From JANQLU01 sp964434955 (lineage in GTDB: Bacteria > Planctomycetota > Planctomycetia > Pirellulales > Pirellulaceae): 64,000 bases of DNA. The DNA lies in contig CAYSXI010000008.1 in the NCBI GenBank assembly GCA_964434955.1, positions 4,394 through 68,393 on the forward strand, read 5' to 3'. Below are positions 38,701 through 47,548 of the stretch, piece by piece. Made by a program: the position numbers and the translations under genes. Numbering within the stretch: the first letter of the stretch is position 1; the number at the start of each line of letters is the position of its first letter. Below the pieces are notes generated by a model. That model ran no database searches. It was given only the letters and a program-made list of their open reading frames with translations, and had not been told where the DNA came from.

Positions 38701-38791
38701 TGGTTTGCGCAAAACCGGTTGATACCAGAGATACCAACGCCAGAATGACCAGGCTGCCAAGAAACGTTATTGTCAATCGAGTTGAATGCAT
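35738..38791 (-). CDS. Secreted protein with Ycf48/BNR-like propeller and C-terminal CBM9-like domain
   Basis: The product is 1017 aa. A signal peptide (FLGSLVILALVSLVSTGFAQ) precedes a beta-propeller with Ycf48-type units: GFAVGDHGTILSSTDGGRTW and GWAVGDQGLILRTRDGGKTW. Residues about 355-640 form an alpha/beta region that includes HVIVSCQGSAGPQRN, resembling deacetylase-type folds, though this is a weak impression. A linker leads to a C-terminal domain (about 840-1017) with PFLDGKFDEPLWQQ and LYIRIRATK, the pattern of carbohydrate-binding module 9-like domains. It is predicted extracytoplasmic. The substrate is unknown. Confidence 0.7.
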   Translation of the reverse strand: MHSTRLTITFLGSLVILALVSLVSTGFAQTTADAFRPKSWSGVSTLHDVFFLNADRGFAVGDHGTILSSTDGGRTWARVYSGISADLQRVYFTDEKNGWALGGISKPFHDKKDTRVFPSEGVVLQTKDGGKRWHRISTNIPAVVDAELSPTGAGIALGRSSHFHPGGILTTSDAGKTWVGSSANQLNSWKALAQVQDLNIGLRDDSQICRIESGRVVPMSMLVPAKVNLNDIAFAKTKQGYKGIAVGDHFQVLLTNKNGTSWKFQNQPRELAIDLNTVATAGSSAWTAGTPGTYVYKHDFETGKWKKLNTGQKNSIRKLFFIDSERGWAVGDQGLILRTRDGGKTWQKNRGDDHSMAIMIIADSPDQIPFELLAKYSSEQGFLTSVVILNSSSSGSSLPAARHACSRYGNAIFQTVSIGRGSKQSQELTPVFQITRLIRMLRPHVIVSCQGSAGPQRNTAAFDLDQTVLAAFRAAPDKYQFPNQITETGLRPWEPSRLLIRAGTLANANLIENGSQVLLQLGGTMSDRVQVGRAILGITHASPNLRLNDLVAFRGSGQQMFDAETKTKLYRRSKSNHAFATMDQIKKSTTRKQLLNEMSTWHFDGASTRSWNQKIQQLLSTLDNETGGIWLNELAQRYWSEGHAASAVAAHELLVQKYPRHWLAESSAIWLLNHFSSVENAILAEKVQASEPSLQTGIKTVQRANYEATPRMVRQNGQTRIEWTPNQPSDVKKTSHEEQKPQNISVWKRRTEKAKQILNHVRQTGLSQGNPRSELAMAMVNRKTSARPNPTLFSQISSSITTPNAIKYVARREIGLLNSKENPDKNSTVLCPSIGSKPFLDGKFDEPLWQQLKEQSIQMAGDARLGDTEIQLVRDEQYLYIRIRATKKVKSIPRVENTKRHRDPSFQNSEHITLRLDLDRDFETWFELSVDRRGHVAESINGNRKWDPTWYVARAETDSQWSIEAAIPLKELVGESTNQIQLHGNHWGFSASRSFKNHSVHWPHRSDSRPLGTLSFQ

Positions 38792-38908
38792 CGCTCGCCT
38801 TTGATTCGCAGAAAGGGGCGGCGAATTTAGCAGGCGGCCTCGTTTGCGCCCATGCGATTTTGCGTGCTAGCGATCCAGGCGAGAATGCCTCGGTCCGATG
38901 ACTTCAAG

Positions 38909-39973
38909 TTATTTGGCCATGGCCTTGGTTGCGTTGTTCAGAATCTGCTCAAGGTCCTTGCCCGCAAGTGCCGCCCTCACGATCGCCTCGATATTCAAAC
39001 TGGACTTTTGAAACAACTGCTTGCAGATACGATCATTGGCGACAACCTTTCCCTCGGCGTCGATCAGGCAATACGTGGGCAAATTCGACACTCCAAACAG
39101 CTCGCAAGCAATGCTGTCGGGGCCGCCGCTCCAAGCCTCCAGGTCCAGCTTTCGATACTCTAGAAACTGGGGATCGATTTCCTTTTTCTTGTTCTGACAA
39201 ACGCCTAGAAAAACGATCTCGGCCGACTCCTTGGCTAGTTTCTTTCTTAAAGCAACGACCGATTCAAGCTCCAAAGAGCTAAGTTCTCGTTCGGTGCCCC
39301 AAAAGTAAACCAACGCGAACTTTCCATCTAAATTCTTGTTGGTAATTTTCGTTTGGTTTTCGCCAAAGACCGGAAGCTCGAAATTGGGAAAACGCTCACC
39401 GATCTGAACCTCTCTCCTGGCCCGGATCAGAATTTCTCCAAAGTCGATGTCGTCTTCGTTCGCGATTTCGACTTGGGTTGAAACGTCAAATTCATAAATC
39501 TGACGCCCATACTTTTTTGTCCGTTTTCCTTCGAGCGAATAGGTGCCCAAAGGGACGCCTCGTCGTTCAAACTTGCCTGCGGCATTCACATCGACGTTGA
39601 ACTCTTTCCGGCCAGCCAGGATTCGTTGGCGTTCGGCCATCCATTTTTTGCCGGAATCGCTTTGACGGAAGGATTCGAACCAAGCCTTTCTTTGTTCTCG
39701 TGACATACTGAGCAACGCAGCGGGCGCTGGAATCGACGGCAAATCAACTTTTTGAATCAGCCGCAGGTTGAATTCCTCAAGTTTCAATGGAAGCGCGGTG
39801 CTTCGCTCGTTGACAATCGTGCCGCGGATATTTGCCTGAGCCTTCTCCTGAGCCTTCTCCTGAGCCTTCTCTTGGGCCTTCTCTTGGGCCGATGAACACG
39901 AGGCTGCCATCAAGCCGATGAACAGCACGACTGGCAGAACGCGAAGCAGAACGAATGGTTGTCGGACTTTCAT
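38909..39973 (-). CDS. Redoxin-like lipoprotein lacking the CXXC active site
   Basis: The product is about 354 aa. The N-terminus (VVLFIGLMAASCSS) ends in a lipobox, so it should be a lipoprotein. Four AQEK repeats follow the Cys. The C-terminal half (about 210-345) has a TlpA/thioredoxin layout (GERFPNFELPVFGENQT, FALVYFWGTEREL, GVSNLPTYCLIDAEGKVV), but the usual WCxxC is replaced by WGTEREL, so thiol-disulfide exchange is unlikely. ATG 39973 is preferred for its lipobox; GTG 40003 overlaps the upstream stop (GTGA) and could be the real start, which would couple the two genes. Confidence 0.75.
   Translation of the reverse strand: MKVRQPFVLLRVLPVVLFIGLMAASCSSAQEKAQEKAQEKAQEKAQANIRGTIVNERSTALPLKLEEFNLRLIQKVDLPSIPAPAALLSMSREQRKAWFESFRQSDSGKKWMAERQRILAGRKEFNVDVNAAGKFERRGVPLGTYSLEGKRTKKYGRQIYEFDVSTQVEIANEDDIDFGEILIRARREVQIGERFPNFELPVFGENQTKITNKNLDGKFALVYFWGTERELSSLELESVVALRKKLAKESAEIVFLGVCQNKKKEIDPQFLEYRKLDLEAWSGGPDSIACELFGVSNLPTYCLIDAEGKVVANDRICKQLFQKSSLNIEAIVRAALAGKDLEQILNNATKAMAK
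39842..39890. repeat. 12-bp coding tandem repeat (AQEK)
   Basis: Four near-identical copies of GCCTTCTC(C/T)TGA/G..-type units encode A-Q-E-K on the minus strand, two of each synonymous form (tgagccttctcc and tgggccttctct types). They sit right after the lipidated Cys of the redoxin-like lipoprotein and probably act as a spacer. Confidence 0.7.
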
Positions 39974-39999
39974 TGGTGGAACCTGGCCTGTGAATACGG

Positions 40000-41019
40000 T
40001 CACTCGTCTCCGAGTGCTTTCTGGGCGGCGTCTCGCACCGTCGCATACCTGTGCTTCAACAGCGGTTTGATGGCTGCCTGAACTCGTTCATCGTCTTTGT
40101 CGATCAACACAAGTGCTTCCATAAGCGGGATCAACTTGCCCGCAATGGCTTTCTCGTTTTTGTGATGTTTCTCGAGCGTTTTGATGATGTGTGGGATGGC
40201 TTCCTTGGCTGCGGGGCCCAGTTTTCCGGCGGTTGTTGCCGCGTGGATATCTCGGAAACTTTCCGTTGAAGATATTTGTCGAATGATCTCCGGCAACACG
40301 CGGCTGGCCACGGGTGTCGTCGCTTTCTGACCGCCAATGCTGTGGATGGTGTTGATGCTCATGGAAATGTGCATGTAGTCGCGTGTCCCGATGTTTTCAC
40401 GCAACGGCTGAAGCGCCTTCGATGCATCTTTTCCGCAGCTTGCAAGAAGCATCATGCTTTTGAATTTCTTGCTGGGGTTTTTGGACTCCAGGTCTTCAAT
40501 GGCTTCATCAATCAGTTTTTCGTAGCGAAATTCCTTGTCGGAAAAAAATCGCATTCGAAAGTCGAGACGATTTTCACCTTCAATTTTCAAAAACAAATCC
40601 TTATTGGTAGGCTCCGTCGTTTCATAGGCCACCGCTTCAAACATTTTGTCCTTGCCCGTTTCTCGAACCATCAATGATCCATCAAACGATTTCATTTCAG
40701 GAAAGTTCTTTGGAGCTTGAATCTTCAAGGGACCGACCATGAATCTCCGCTGGCCGTTCGTGTTGTAAATCGGGTAGTGCAAGTTACCGACGACGAAGCC
40801 CTCGTCCATTTTGACGAACTGAAACCTCCCAATGACAATCTTGTTCGCGCGGACGAACTCGGCAACGGTTGCCATGTCGTCAAATTGAAACTGGAGTCCT
40901 GATGCATCCTGTTTGGTTTCCGCTTCATCTTGCGCGCCGGCAAACGGGCTGTTGAACGAGATGGCGAACGCAAAAGCCAGAATGAAAAAACAGTTTTTGC
41001 ACGGCTTGTTGGAAAGCAT
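40000..41019 (-). CDS. Exported hypothetical protein with HEAT-like C-terminus
   Basis: The product is 339 aa. A signal peptide (FFILAFAFAISFNSPFAGAQ) is followed by a beta-rich domain (about 40-165). HEAT-like helices run from about 185 to the end (PVASRVLPEIIRQISSTESF, PHIIKTLEKHHK, ATVRDAAQKAL). No catalytic residues are visible. Its stop overlaps the possible GTG start of the redoxin-like lipoprotein gene, so the two are probably cotranscribed. Confidence 0.7.
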   Translation of the reverse strand: MLSNKPCKNCFFILAFAFAISFNSPFAGAQDEAETKQDASGLQFQFDDMATVAEFVRANKIVIGRFQFVKMDEGFVVGNLHYPIYNTNGQRRFMVGPLKIQAPKNFPEMKSFDGSLMVRETGKDKMFEAVAYETTEPTNKDLFLKIEGENRLDFRMRFFSDKEFRYEKLIDEAIEDLESKNPSKKFKSMMLLASCGKDASKALQPLRENIGTRDYMHISMSINTIHSIGGQKATTPVASRVLPEIIRQISSTESFRDIHAATTAGKLGPAAKEAIPHIIKTLEKHHKNEKAIAGKLIPLMEALVLIDKDDERVQAAIKPLLKHRYATVRDAAQKALGDE

Positions 41020-41190
41020 GTAAGTTCCTGGGTTGAAGAAAGCGCGCGTGTTAACAAGTCGGAGTTTAGTTTACCCGGGCCGAAGCTCGAGGACAAAATG
41101 GAATCGCAAGAAAGGCAAAAACTCGAGTCAACCGTCGTTGGCTTCGACATCTTTGCTGGAATGTGTCGCGCCGGACTGCAGGGCCGATTG

Positions 41191-41592
41191 CTAAGATCGT
41201 CGATCGAGCACCCGACTCGCTCGGCGGCGCACATTTTCATTCGACCCATGCTGAGCCGCTAGTTGCAAAGCCGTAACCGCGCGGGAAGACAGCGACTCGT
41301 AAAGCCCAAGCATCGTCGCCGCCCAATACGCTTGATCGGAGCGGTCCGGTTTTTGATGCGAACGATTCAGCCAGTCGACCCATTCATCGATTTGAGCATT
41401 GGGTGGTTGTTGAATTCCTTCGAGAGCACTATTGATCCACTCATTGGCTTCGTCTGATTCGCGGCCGACAAACTCGACGAGCAGGCTGGCCATTTCGCTC
41501 GGATCGTCCAAAAGTGCAATGCGTTGAAAAACATCAGCACGATCTGGGCCGGTTGCAGCACCCAACTCGGCACGGGTTTCGTCGAGATTCAT
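41191..41592 (-). CDS. Small hypothetical protein, HEAT-like
   Basis: The product is 133 aa, soluble and all-helical with one Trp-rich segment (WVDWLNRSHQK). The last third (AVTALQLAAQHGSNENVRRR) resembles a single HEAT repeat. It has no signal peptide. It is close to the 97-aa gene upstream (48 bp) and may be cotranscribed with it. The family is not recognised. Confidence 0.5.
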   Translation of the reverse strand: MNLDETRAELGAATGPDRADVFQRIALLDDPSEMASLLVEFVGRESDEANEWINSALEGIQQPPNAQIDEWVDWLNRSHQKPDRSDQAYWAATMLGLYESLSSRAVTALQLAAQHGSNENVRRRASRVLDRRS

Positions 41593-41640
41593 GGTTCGGA
41601 ATTTTCTACGTGTGGCGCGAATGAACGGGGCGCAAATCAG

Positions 41641-41934
41641 CTACGGGGATTTTTCCAGCTTGGATGCGAGTTGGGCCACGAGAGCTGGATCATCTTTTTC
41701 GACCAAATGGTCGATCGTTTTTTCGGCGACTCCAAGTTTCTCCAGGTGTTGCCGCAGGTACTTCCATTGCTGCTGTCTTTTTTTACCTGTTGATAGATAC
41801 AACTCGGTAGCGATTTCCTGGATTCGCTGAAGCGCGATCTGGTCGCGATTCTCGTAGTAGTTCTTGATGACGTTTTGTTGAAACTTGGATCGTTCCGCCA
41901 CGTTGCGTTCCTGCGTTTTGACTTCGAATTTCAT
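41641..41934 (-). CDS. Small hypothetical helical protein
   Basis: The product is 97 aa, highly charged and helical (KFQQNVIKNYYENRDQIALQ). It has no cysteine, signal peptide or membrane segment. It lies between a Nudix hydrolase gene (33 bp upstream) and a HEAT-like gene (48 bp downstream) on the same strand, so a three-gene transcript is likely. The family is not recognised. Confidence 0.55.
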   Translation of the reverse strand: MKFEVKTQERNVAERSKFQQNVIKNYYENRDQIALQRIQEIATELYLSTGKKRQQQWKYLRQHLEKLGVAEKTIDHLVEKDDPALVAQLASKLEKSP

Positions 41935-41967
41935 TCATCCTGATGGGAATGTTCGGCCCTGTAAAGA

Positions 41968-42531
41968 TCATTCTGTGGCGATTCGAAGCGCCGCTTCGTA
42001 GATCGCAATACAGGTCGGTGTATGGGTGATCTTTCCAGCTCGAACATCGGCGATCGCCTCGCGAAGTGGCATTCTCACCATTTCGATTTGTTCGGTTCCT
42101 TCGAGATTTGTATCGACTCGAGTTAGACCTTTCGCGAAGTAAACTCGAGTTGGTGAAACGATTATGGTGGTAAAAGGATTTACGGAAAAAAGATACTCCC
42201 AAGTTTCGGCAACCAATCCCAACTCTTCCTCCAATTCTCGACGAGCCGTTTCGTCGGGATCTTCCCCCAGTTCGATTCCTCCACTGACGGCTTCGATGCT
42301 ATGCTGCCCGATCCCGTAGTGAAACTCATCGGTGAGATAGACAAATGTTTCGCCGTCTTCCTGATCCATCGCAAGGACACAAACCCCCGGTTTCATCTCG
42401 ACGACGACATGTTGGCCGTCCTTTTGATCGGGACGAATGACCTGATCCAGCCTTACATCCACGAAAGCATCTTTGTAGGCCGTTGCCGTAGATTTGATTT
42501 TCCAAGGGCCGTAGGGCTTCCAGTTTTCCAT
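41968..42531 (-). CDS. Nudix hydrolase, ADP-ribose-type
   Basis: The product is 187 aa. It has a complete Nudix box: G84, E90, R98, E99, E102, E103, G105 (GGIELGEDPDETARRELEEE), which binds the metal and cleaves a nucleoside diphosphate linkage. The overall layout, with an N-terminal beta extension and a box in the middle, resembles ADP-ribose pyrophosphatases, but the substrate is not proved. It likely opens a three-gene leftward run with the two small genes. A hairpin TTTCGC-N8-GCGAAA (42554-42573) sits just upstream of the start. Confidence 0.88.
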   Translation of the reverse strand: MENWKPYGPWKIKSTATAYKDAFVDVRLDQVIRPDQKDGQHVVVEMKPGVCVLAMDQEDGETFVYLTDEFHYGIGQHSIEAVSGGIELGEDPDETARRELEEELGLVAETWEYLFSVNPFTTIIVSPTRVYFAKGLTRVDTNLEGTEQIEMVRMPLREAIADVRAGKITHTPTCIAIYEAALRIATE

Positions 42532-42706
42532 TACTCAATTCCCCGCCAAAAAATTTCGCTGTGATCGGCGAAAATGCTAGGATTAACTTAGGCGAACGAA
42601 CCATCGCGTTGAACCAACACTCCGCGCCGTTCGTCCGTTGATCGTCGTACTTTCGAGTCGCGTCTTCAATCATGCCTAATCAATTTCGATTGTGAAAGGA
42701 TGAGTC

Positions 42707-43252
42707 ATGGCGAGCTGGATAACGGAAAGAGATTATCGACAAGCCAATGCTTCTGGAATGGGACTCGGTTTGAATGTCGCATTCATTCGGGAGATCAAAG
42801 AAGACAACGTTGAGTTTCGCGAGTTACTTGGCCAGGTCGAACAAAAGTTTCGTGAACTGCCAGTCGAATCCGAGCGCGAAAATGACGTCTGGGAGCTTCA
42901 CCAGATGCTCTCGCGATTGCGTGATGAGCTGGAAACCTATTTCGCGCTGGAAGAATTTTACGGCGGATTTCGTATCGGAAACTCGTCCGCAAGCCTCGGT
43001 CCCGTGTTAGACCAAGGCGATCTTGCCCGGCAAATTGAAAACCTCAAGCGCCAACACATCGATCTCTATTTGCAACTGGATCGCGTCGTTGAGTCATCTG
43101 CTCAAGTCGTCTACGGCGAATGCCAGCCGAACGAAGTCGATTCGTTGATACAACCATTCTCCAAGTTCATTGACGAACTCAAGGCTCATGAGAGTTACGA
43201 AATGGATGTCATCATGCAACAGTGCAATCAAGACCTTGGCGCAGGGGATTAG
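42707..43252 (+). CDS. Hypothetical four-helix protein, hemerythrin-like
   Basis: The product is 181 aa and all-helical. The pattern HQMLSRLRDELETYFALEE, RQHIDLYLQLDRV and AHESYEMDVIMQ recalls hemerythrin HHE domains, with His and Glu in helices 2 to 4, but the first metal-binding His in helix 1 is not obvious. It may be a degenerate or structural relative. GAAAGGATGAG precedes the ATG. It stands alone between opposing genes. Confidence 0.5.
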   Translation: MASWITERDYRQANASGMGLGLNVAFIREIKEDNVEFRELLGQVEQKFRELPVESERENDVWELHQMLSRLRDELETYFALEEFYGGFRIGNSSASLGPVLDQGDLARQIENLKRQHIDLYLQLDRVVESSAQVVYGECQPNEVDSLIQPFSKFIDELKAHESYEMDVIMQQCNQDLGAGD

Positions 43253-43336
43253 GTTAGGAAGACCCTTAGATTCATTGCCCAAATCCTCGGCTAAATCTAG
43301 CTGCGGGGCGAACATTTCGATGGCCGCCCCGCCAGT

Positions 43337-43672
43337 CTAAAATTCCAAATCCATTCGATTGACCGCCATGACAAGTTGTTGCCACTGGGTCATCACATCG
43401 GCCGTATCAAACCACCCGGCTTCGGCCCGACCAAATCCGATTTCGCTGACGCAAACGGCCTCACCCAATCGCAGCAGCGCCTGGATCAAATCGGGTCGAT
43501 CGATTTCGGACTCATCAAACCAGTCCACCTGATCCAGGTTGGCATTTTCTTCCAGGAACAAATGCACCGCCCAGAGTGCTGCCGCATCGGCATCGCGTGC
43601 CTGAACGACTTGGCGACAATCGCCTGACAGAACATAGAACTTTTGAGACCGGCTCGTGCGAGATTCTTTCAT
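43337..43672 (-). CDS. Small hypothetical protein
   Basis: The product is 111 aa, acidic, with a basic N-terminus (MKESRTSRSQKF). The segment KFYVLSGDCRQVVQARDADA looks like a small alpha/beta start seen in planctomycete hypotheticals. It has no signal peptide. It is convergent with the hemerythrin-like gene. The family is not recognised. Confidence 0.5.
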   Translation of the reverse strand: MKESRTSRSQKFYVLSGDCRQVVQARDADAAALWAVHLFLEENANLDQVDWFDESEIDRPDLIQALLRLGEAVCVSEIGFGRAEAGWFDTADVMTQWQQLVMAVNRMDLEF

Positions 43673-43933
43673 TTTCGATTCCTTTCATTCAAACGACTGT
43701 TTCTTGGCTACTTTCTCTATCGCGGTAGCCCTGACACAACTGGTCAAACGGAAGAAAAAAATCAAAAAAGCGATAACTCCTCGAAAACTCGGGCATATCG
43801 AACCGTGTTAACTAGTTTGATAGCACCATGCTCGATTGGCGTGCGTGCTCGATGGGGGCGCCCGCGCTAATGACGCGAGCGCCAGGAAGGCGAGCGGGCA
43901 TTTCGAATCAGCAACGAATCGGTTGCCACCAAT

Positions 43934-46501
43934 CTAGTAATCGGTGAGCGTAAACACGAGGCAGGAAAAGCCCAACATACAGATCAAGAAGATCAATCCG
44001 TTTTGGAATGGTGCCCAAGGCTTATCCGGCTCCAAGGTCGTCGTCAGGTCAAGATTCAAATTCGACTGCGTTTCCTTGCCGCTGGAAAGGTGGCCGACAA
44101 GCTTGTAAAACTCGCCAGGCTTCGGGCAAATCGCGTAGATCCAACGGACGCCCCAAAAGTATGTTTTCTTGAACGAGCCTTTGATCGGTTTGATGTTTTT
44201 GACTCGATTCAGTGAATCGGGCTCGTACCAGGATACCTGATCATTGTGTCGGCAAATGATGAGCTGATCATCTCCGTCGAAAGACGCACCGGTGATGGTG
44301 CCCTGACCTCCAACTCCCGGCTTATACATACGCGAGTCGTTTTCACGATCCAACAACCAAACCTTTCCGTTTCGGTAGCAGACCGAAAGGAATCGCCCGT
44401 CAGAAGTTGCACTGGTCGAAAAGATTGCCGACTTCGTTTCGGGGTGGTAGAGCTTTTGTTGCGTGAGGGATTCGGCATCCATCGTAATGATCTGACCATT
44501 TCCGAACGCAAGGAAGATCGTGTCATTCCGGTATTCAATCCAGGCAGAGACGGTCGAGCCGAACTCCACTTCGAGCCCTACTTTTCGATCCATCGAGTAC
44601 TTGCCGTTATTGTCAGGCTTGAAAACAAAGACTGATCGCGAGGCATAAATCGCGATTTCATCGTTGGTCGGATTCAATGAAACGTATCGGAAATCACGAA
44701 CGTCAATATTCTTGTCGGGACCGACTTCGACAAACAAAGGTTCTTTGTTTTCTTCCTTCTTGTCGTCGGCTGCATCCTGCGATGAATTGGATGAATTATC
44801 CTGCTTCTCACCTTTCGCCGCACCCGGCTTTTCCGCTTTTGATTTTTCGGGCCCCTCAGCTGGTTTCGCAGCATCGGACTTTTTGCCCTTCGGCTGGTTT
44901 GTTCCTCCGCCTGTTTCGACCTTGACGGGTCCGCCACGAGGATTGAATCCCATCGGTTCCGCAGCCGGCAAATCGAGTGGGTTTTGCGCCAGCAGCCAGA
45001 ACGAGCCACGCGCGTCGACCAATAAAGTTTCCTTGGAACCATTTGTCAGGAACGCGATTGGATAAGGAGGCAAGCCGCGAACCATGTGGGGGTCCAGCTC
45101 CTGATTTGACTTGGAACAGCGAAGCAGTGGACTTTGGTTCTGCATGTTTTGTGCGTCGCCAATTCCCGAGGCAAAGTTCAGCCAGACTTGGTATTCCTCG
45201 TTGTAGACCGGGCTGCCAATTTGCGGCACAACGATTTTCGGAACCAGGGGAAACGCAAAGCCCAATGCAAATTCATTGCCGTTTCTGACGACATCCCCGG
45301 TAATTAAAGTCGGCTTCCAGGTTCGACTATCTTCATCCCAGTAGTTGGTAAGGCCATTTCGCGTTGTCTGAATGATCGCATCATCGGACGTTACGACACC
45401 CGTGTTGTTTTTGAGATAAAGAACTTTGTCGAATGATTTGTGGGTTTCGCCCACGCCAAAGCAAAAACCCCAAAAAGCGATGGTTCCGATGATCGCCACG
45501 ATGGTGTTCCGGAAGAACATTCCCAAAAAGGCACTCACGGAGTAGTAGATCGCAAACACAAACACATAAAGCGGAATCGAAATCAACAGACTTCGGTCCC
45601 AGTAACCCAGGCGAAAACCAAAGATCAGCCAAAGTCCAATGAACAGGTATGTCGAAAGAAGTGCTGCGAAAGCACAAGCTCCGAAAAACTTCGAAATGTA
45701 GAGCGCCCAGCGATGAATCGGCTTACTCATTAACAACGTTAACGAACCCGGTTCAAACATGCTCGGCATGATCGGGGCCGTCACCAGAATCGAAATCAAA
45801 AGCCCGATTGAGAGGACGAAAAACTCCAGCACCCAGGGCAGCCACGAAGCAATCTGCTCGTGCAGGAAGACTTTTCCGTTGGCGATGGTGAACCAGTCCC
45901 AAAACAGGTAACCGAATTGCAAGCTCGAATCACTTGGCGGCTTAATCTTTCCGTTGAAAGCTTGGGTAATCAGAAGTCGATTGAGTCGCTGCGTCTGTTC
46001 GGGCGACAGCTTGTCCACGCCGTAGTCAATCAGGGATCGCGCTTCCGCATCAAACAATTTGTCTTTGTCAAAGACTTTGTCATCGTACAACTTCTCGTTT
46101 TCGATGATCGTGTTGAGGCCTTCGGTAAATCGCTTGTAAAACTCCAGTCGGTTAAAGCCTTCTTTCTCGGGATCAAATTCGCCCGCATCATCGATTTTTT
46201 CTTTGTCGTATTCGTAATACTCTTTGGCTTCATCGCGAGCTTTTTCCGGCATCAGCTCCCAAATCCGTTTGAGGTCCTTACGCTTTTCGTTCTCGCGATT
46301 TTCAACCAGCAAAGAAATCGCTGCGTCCGGCATTTCGATATGGGACATCCAATACATTTTCCACGGCGCTTCTTCGATCGCTCGAAATGGTGCCAGCACC
46401 GCGAGAAAAACGGTTATCAAGACAAGCATGATGACCAGCACACGATTTGCGATCGCCGCACGAAACGAGTCTTTGATAATTGCCAAATAAGGTCGAAGCA
46501 T
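43934..46501 (-). CDS. ABC-2-type transporter permease with large propeller-like insert
   Basis: The product is 855 aa, far longer than the usual 250-400 of ABC-2 permeases. Membrane helices are seen near 20-42 (VLVIMLVLITVFLAVLAPF), 215-240, 268-295, 298-325, 335-352, and a last one at 835-852 (IFLICMLGFSCLVFTL). A Lys/Glu/Ala-rich linker (about 525-585) leads to a beta-rich, propeller-like region (about 590-830: IFLAFGNGQIITMDAESL, GRFLSVCYRNGKVWLLDREN) placed before the last helix. The gene starts 51 bp after the ABC ATPase gene and forms a transporter with it. The cargo is unknown. Confidence 0.8.
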   Translation of the reverse strand: MLRPYLAIIKDSFRAAIANRVLVIMLVLITVFLAVLAPFRAIEEAPWKMYWMSHIEMPDAAISLLVENRENEKRKDLKRIWELMPEKARDEAKEYYEYDKEKIDDAGEFDPEKEGFNRLEFYKRFTEGLNTIIENEKLYDDKVFDKDKLFDAEARSLIDYGVDKLSPEQTQRLNRLLITQAFNGKIKPPSDSSLQFGYLFWDWFTIANGKVFLHEQIASWLPWVLEFFVLSIGLLISILVTAPIMPSMFEPGSLTLLMSKPIHRWALYISKFFGACAFAALLSTYLFIGLWLIFGFRLGYWDRSLLISIPLYVFVFAIYYSVSAFLGMFFRNTIVAIIGTIAFWGFCFGVGETHKSFDKVLYLKNNTGVVTSDDAIIQTTRNGLTNYWDEDSRTWKPTLITGDVVRNGNEFALGFAFPLVPKIVVPQIGSPVYNEEYQVWLNFASGIGDAQNMQNQSPLLRCSKSNQELDPHMVRGLPPYPIAFLTNGSKETLLVDARGSFWLLAQNPLDLPAAEPMGFNPRGGPVKVETGGGTNQPKGKKSDAAKPAEGPEKSKAEKPGAAKGEKQDNSSNSSQDAADDKKEENKEPLFVEVGPDKNIDVRDFRYVSLNPTNDEIAIYASRSVFVFKPDNNGKYSMDRKVGLEVEFGSTVSAWIEYRNDTIFLAFGNGQIITMDAESLTQQKLYHPETKSAIFSTSATSDGRFLSVCYRNGKVWLLDRENDSRMYKPGVGGQGTITGASFDGDDQLIICRHNDQVSWYEPDSLNRVKNIKPIKGSFKKTYFWGVRWIYAICPKPGEFYKLVGHLSSGKETQSNLNLDLTTTLEPDKPWAPFQNGLIFLICMLGFSCLVFTLTDY

Positions 46502-46552
46502 GATCTTTTGTAGATAAATGGATGATGGTTGTTTTGAAGAATCGAAGCGCTG

Positions 46553-47548
46553 CTAGTTGGGCGAATTCGGCGATTCCAAAAGTTGCAGGAACGCGGATTC
46601 GAGCGAGACTTGCTCTCGAGCCAGCCCAAGGATGCTCACCTGATTTTGCCGAAGTTGATCGATCCGCTTGTCGATCTCGTCCTGGCTTTGCAATTGAACG
46701 CTGACTTTGTGGTGATTTCCGTCTCCGGCGACGCGCTCATACTGGATCACTTCATGAGCCGGGAAAACTTGTTCGACCACCTGGCCGCCGCCAATGAGTT
46801 CGAACTCGACCCGCATGGAAGTTTTCTTCGACGGATCCGATTGCGATTTAACGAAAGCTCCGAGCTCGGAAACAGGACCGCTGTATTTGAGAACGCCCTG
46901 ATCCAAGATCGCGACGTGATCACAAATCAGTTCGACTTCCTGAAGAATGTGGCTGTTCAGAAATATCGTCACGCCTTGATCACTCAACTGGCTCAAAATC
47001 TGGCGAACATCGGCGCGGGCTCTTGGATCCAGACCGTCGGTCGGTTCGTCCAGGATCAACAGTTGCGGCTCATGCAAAAGCGCCTGGGCCAAGCCAAGTC
47101 GCTGCCGCATCCCCTTGGAGTATTTGCTGACCTTGTCTTTGGCGCGGGCCGCCAACCCCACTCGCTCCAACAAATCGTCCTGTTTCTCTTTGATGATCTT
47201 GTTCGGAACGTTGCTCAGGTTTCCGTACAACTCAAGCGCGTTGTACGCGTTGAGATGATTGGGCATTCGCAATTGCTCGGGAAGGTAGCCGATCTTTTTT
47301 CGACCTTCGCGGCTGCCGGCGGGAAACCCGAGCATCTCAGCATTGCCGGCCGACTTTTTGATGATCCCCATCAGGATCTTGAGCAGCGTGGTCTTGCCGG
47401 CACCATTGGGACCCAACAGCCCAAACGTCTGGCCTTTGCCCACTTCCAGCGAAATACCTTTTAGGGCTTCCAGTTCCTTGCGATAAAAAAGTCCGCCACG
47501 ATAGGTTTTCCGCAGCGAATCGACTGTGATTGCTATTTCTTTTGACAT
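46553..47548 (-). CDS. ABC transporter ATP-binding protein
   Basis: The product is about 331 aa. Motifs in order are Walker A GPNGAGKTT, the ABC signature YSKGMRQRLGLAQAL, Walker B LLILDEPTDGLDP and the H-loop Asn-Ser-His. This is the ATPase subunit of a type-2 exporter. ATG 47548 (MSKEIAI) is used; a TTG at 47566 would add six residues. The permease gene follows directly. The last 100 residues form the C-terminal extension common in ABC-2 ATPases. Confidence 0.93.
   Translation of the reverse strand: MSKEIAITVDSLRKTYRGGLFYRKELEALKGISLEVGKGQTFGLLGPNGAGKTTLLKILMGIIKKSAGNAEMLGFPAGSREGRKKIGYLPEQLRMPNHLNAYNALELYGNLSNVPNKIIKEKQDDLLERVGLAARAKDKVSKYSKGMRQRLGLAQALLHEPQLLILDEPTDGLDPRARADVRQILSQLSDQGVTIFLNSHILQEVELICDHVAILDQGVLKYSGPVSELGAFVKSQSDPSKKTSMRVEFELIGGGQVVEQVFPAHEVIQYERVAGDGNHHKVSVQLQSQDEIDKRIDQLRQNQVSILGLAREQVSLESAFLQLLESPNSPN

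Noticed and set aside
46583..47464. 293-aa frame antisense to the ABC ATPase
   Set aside because: The minus strand carries all ABC motifs; this is a shadow.
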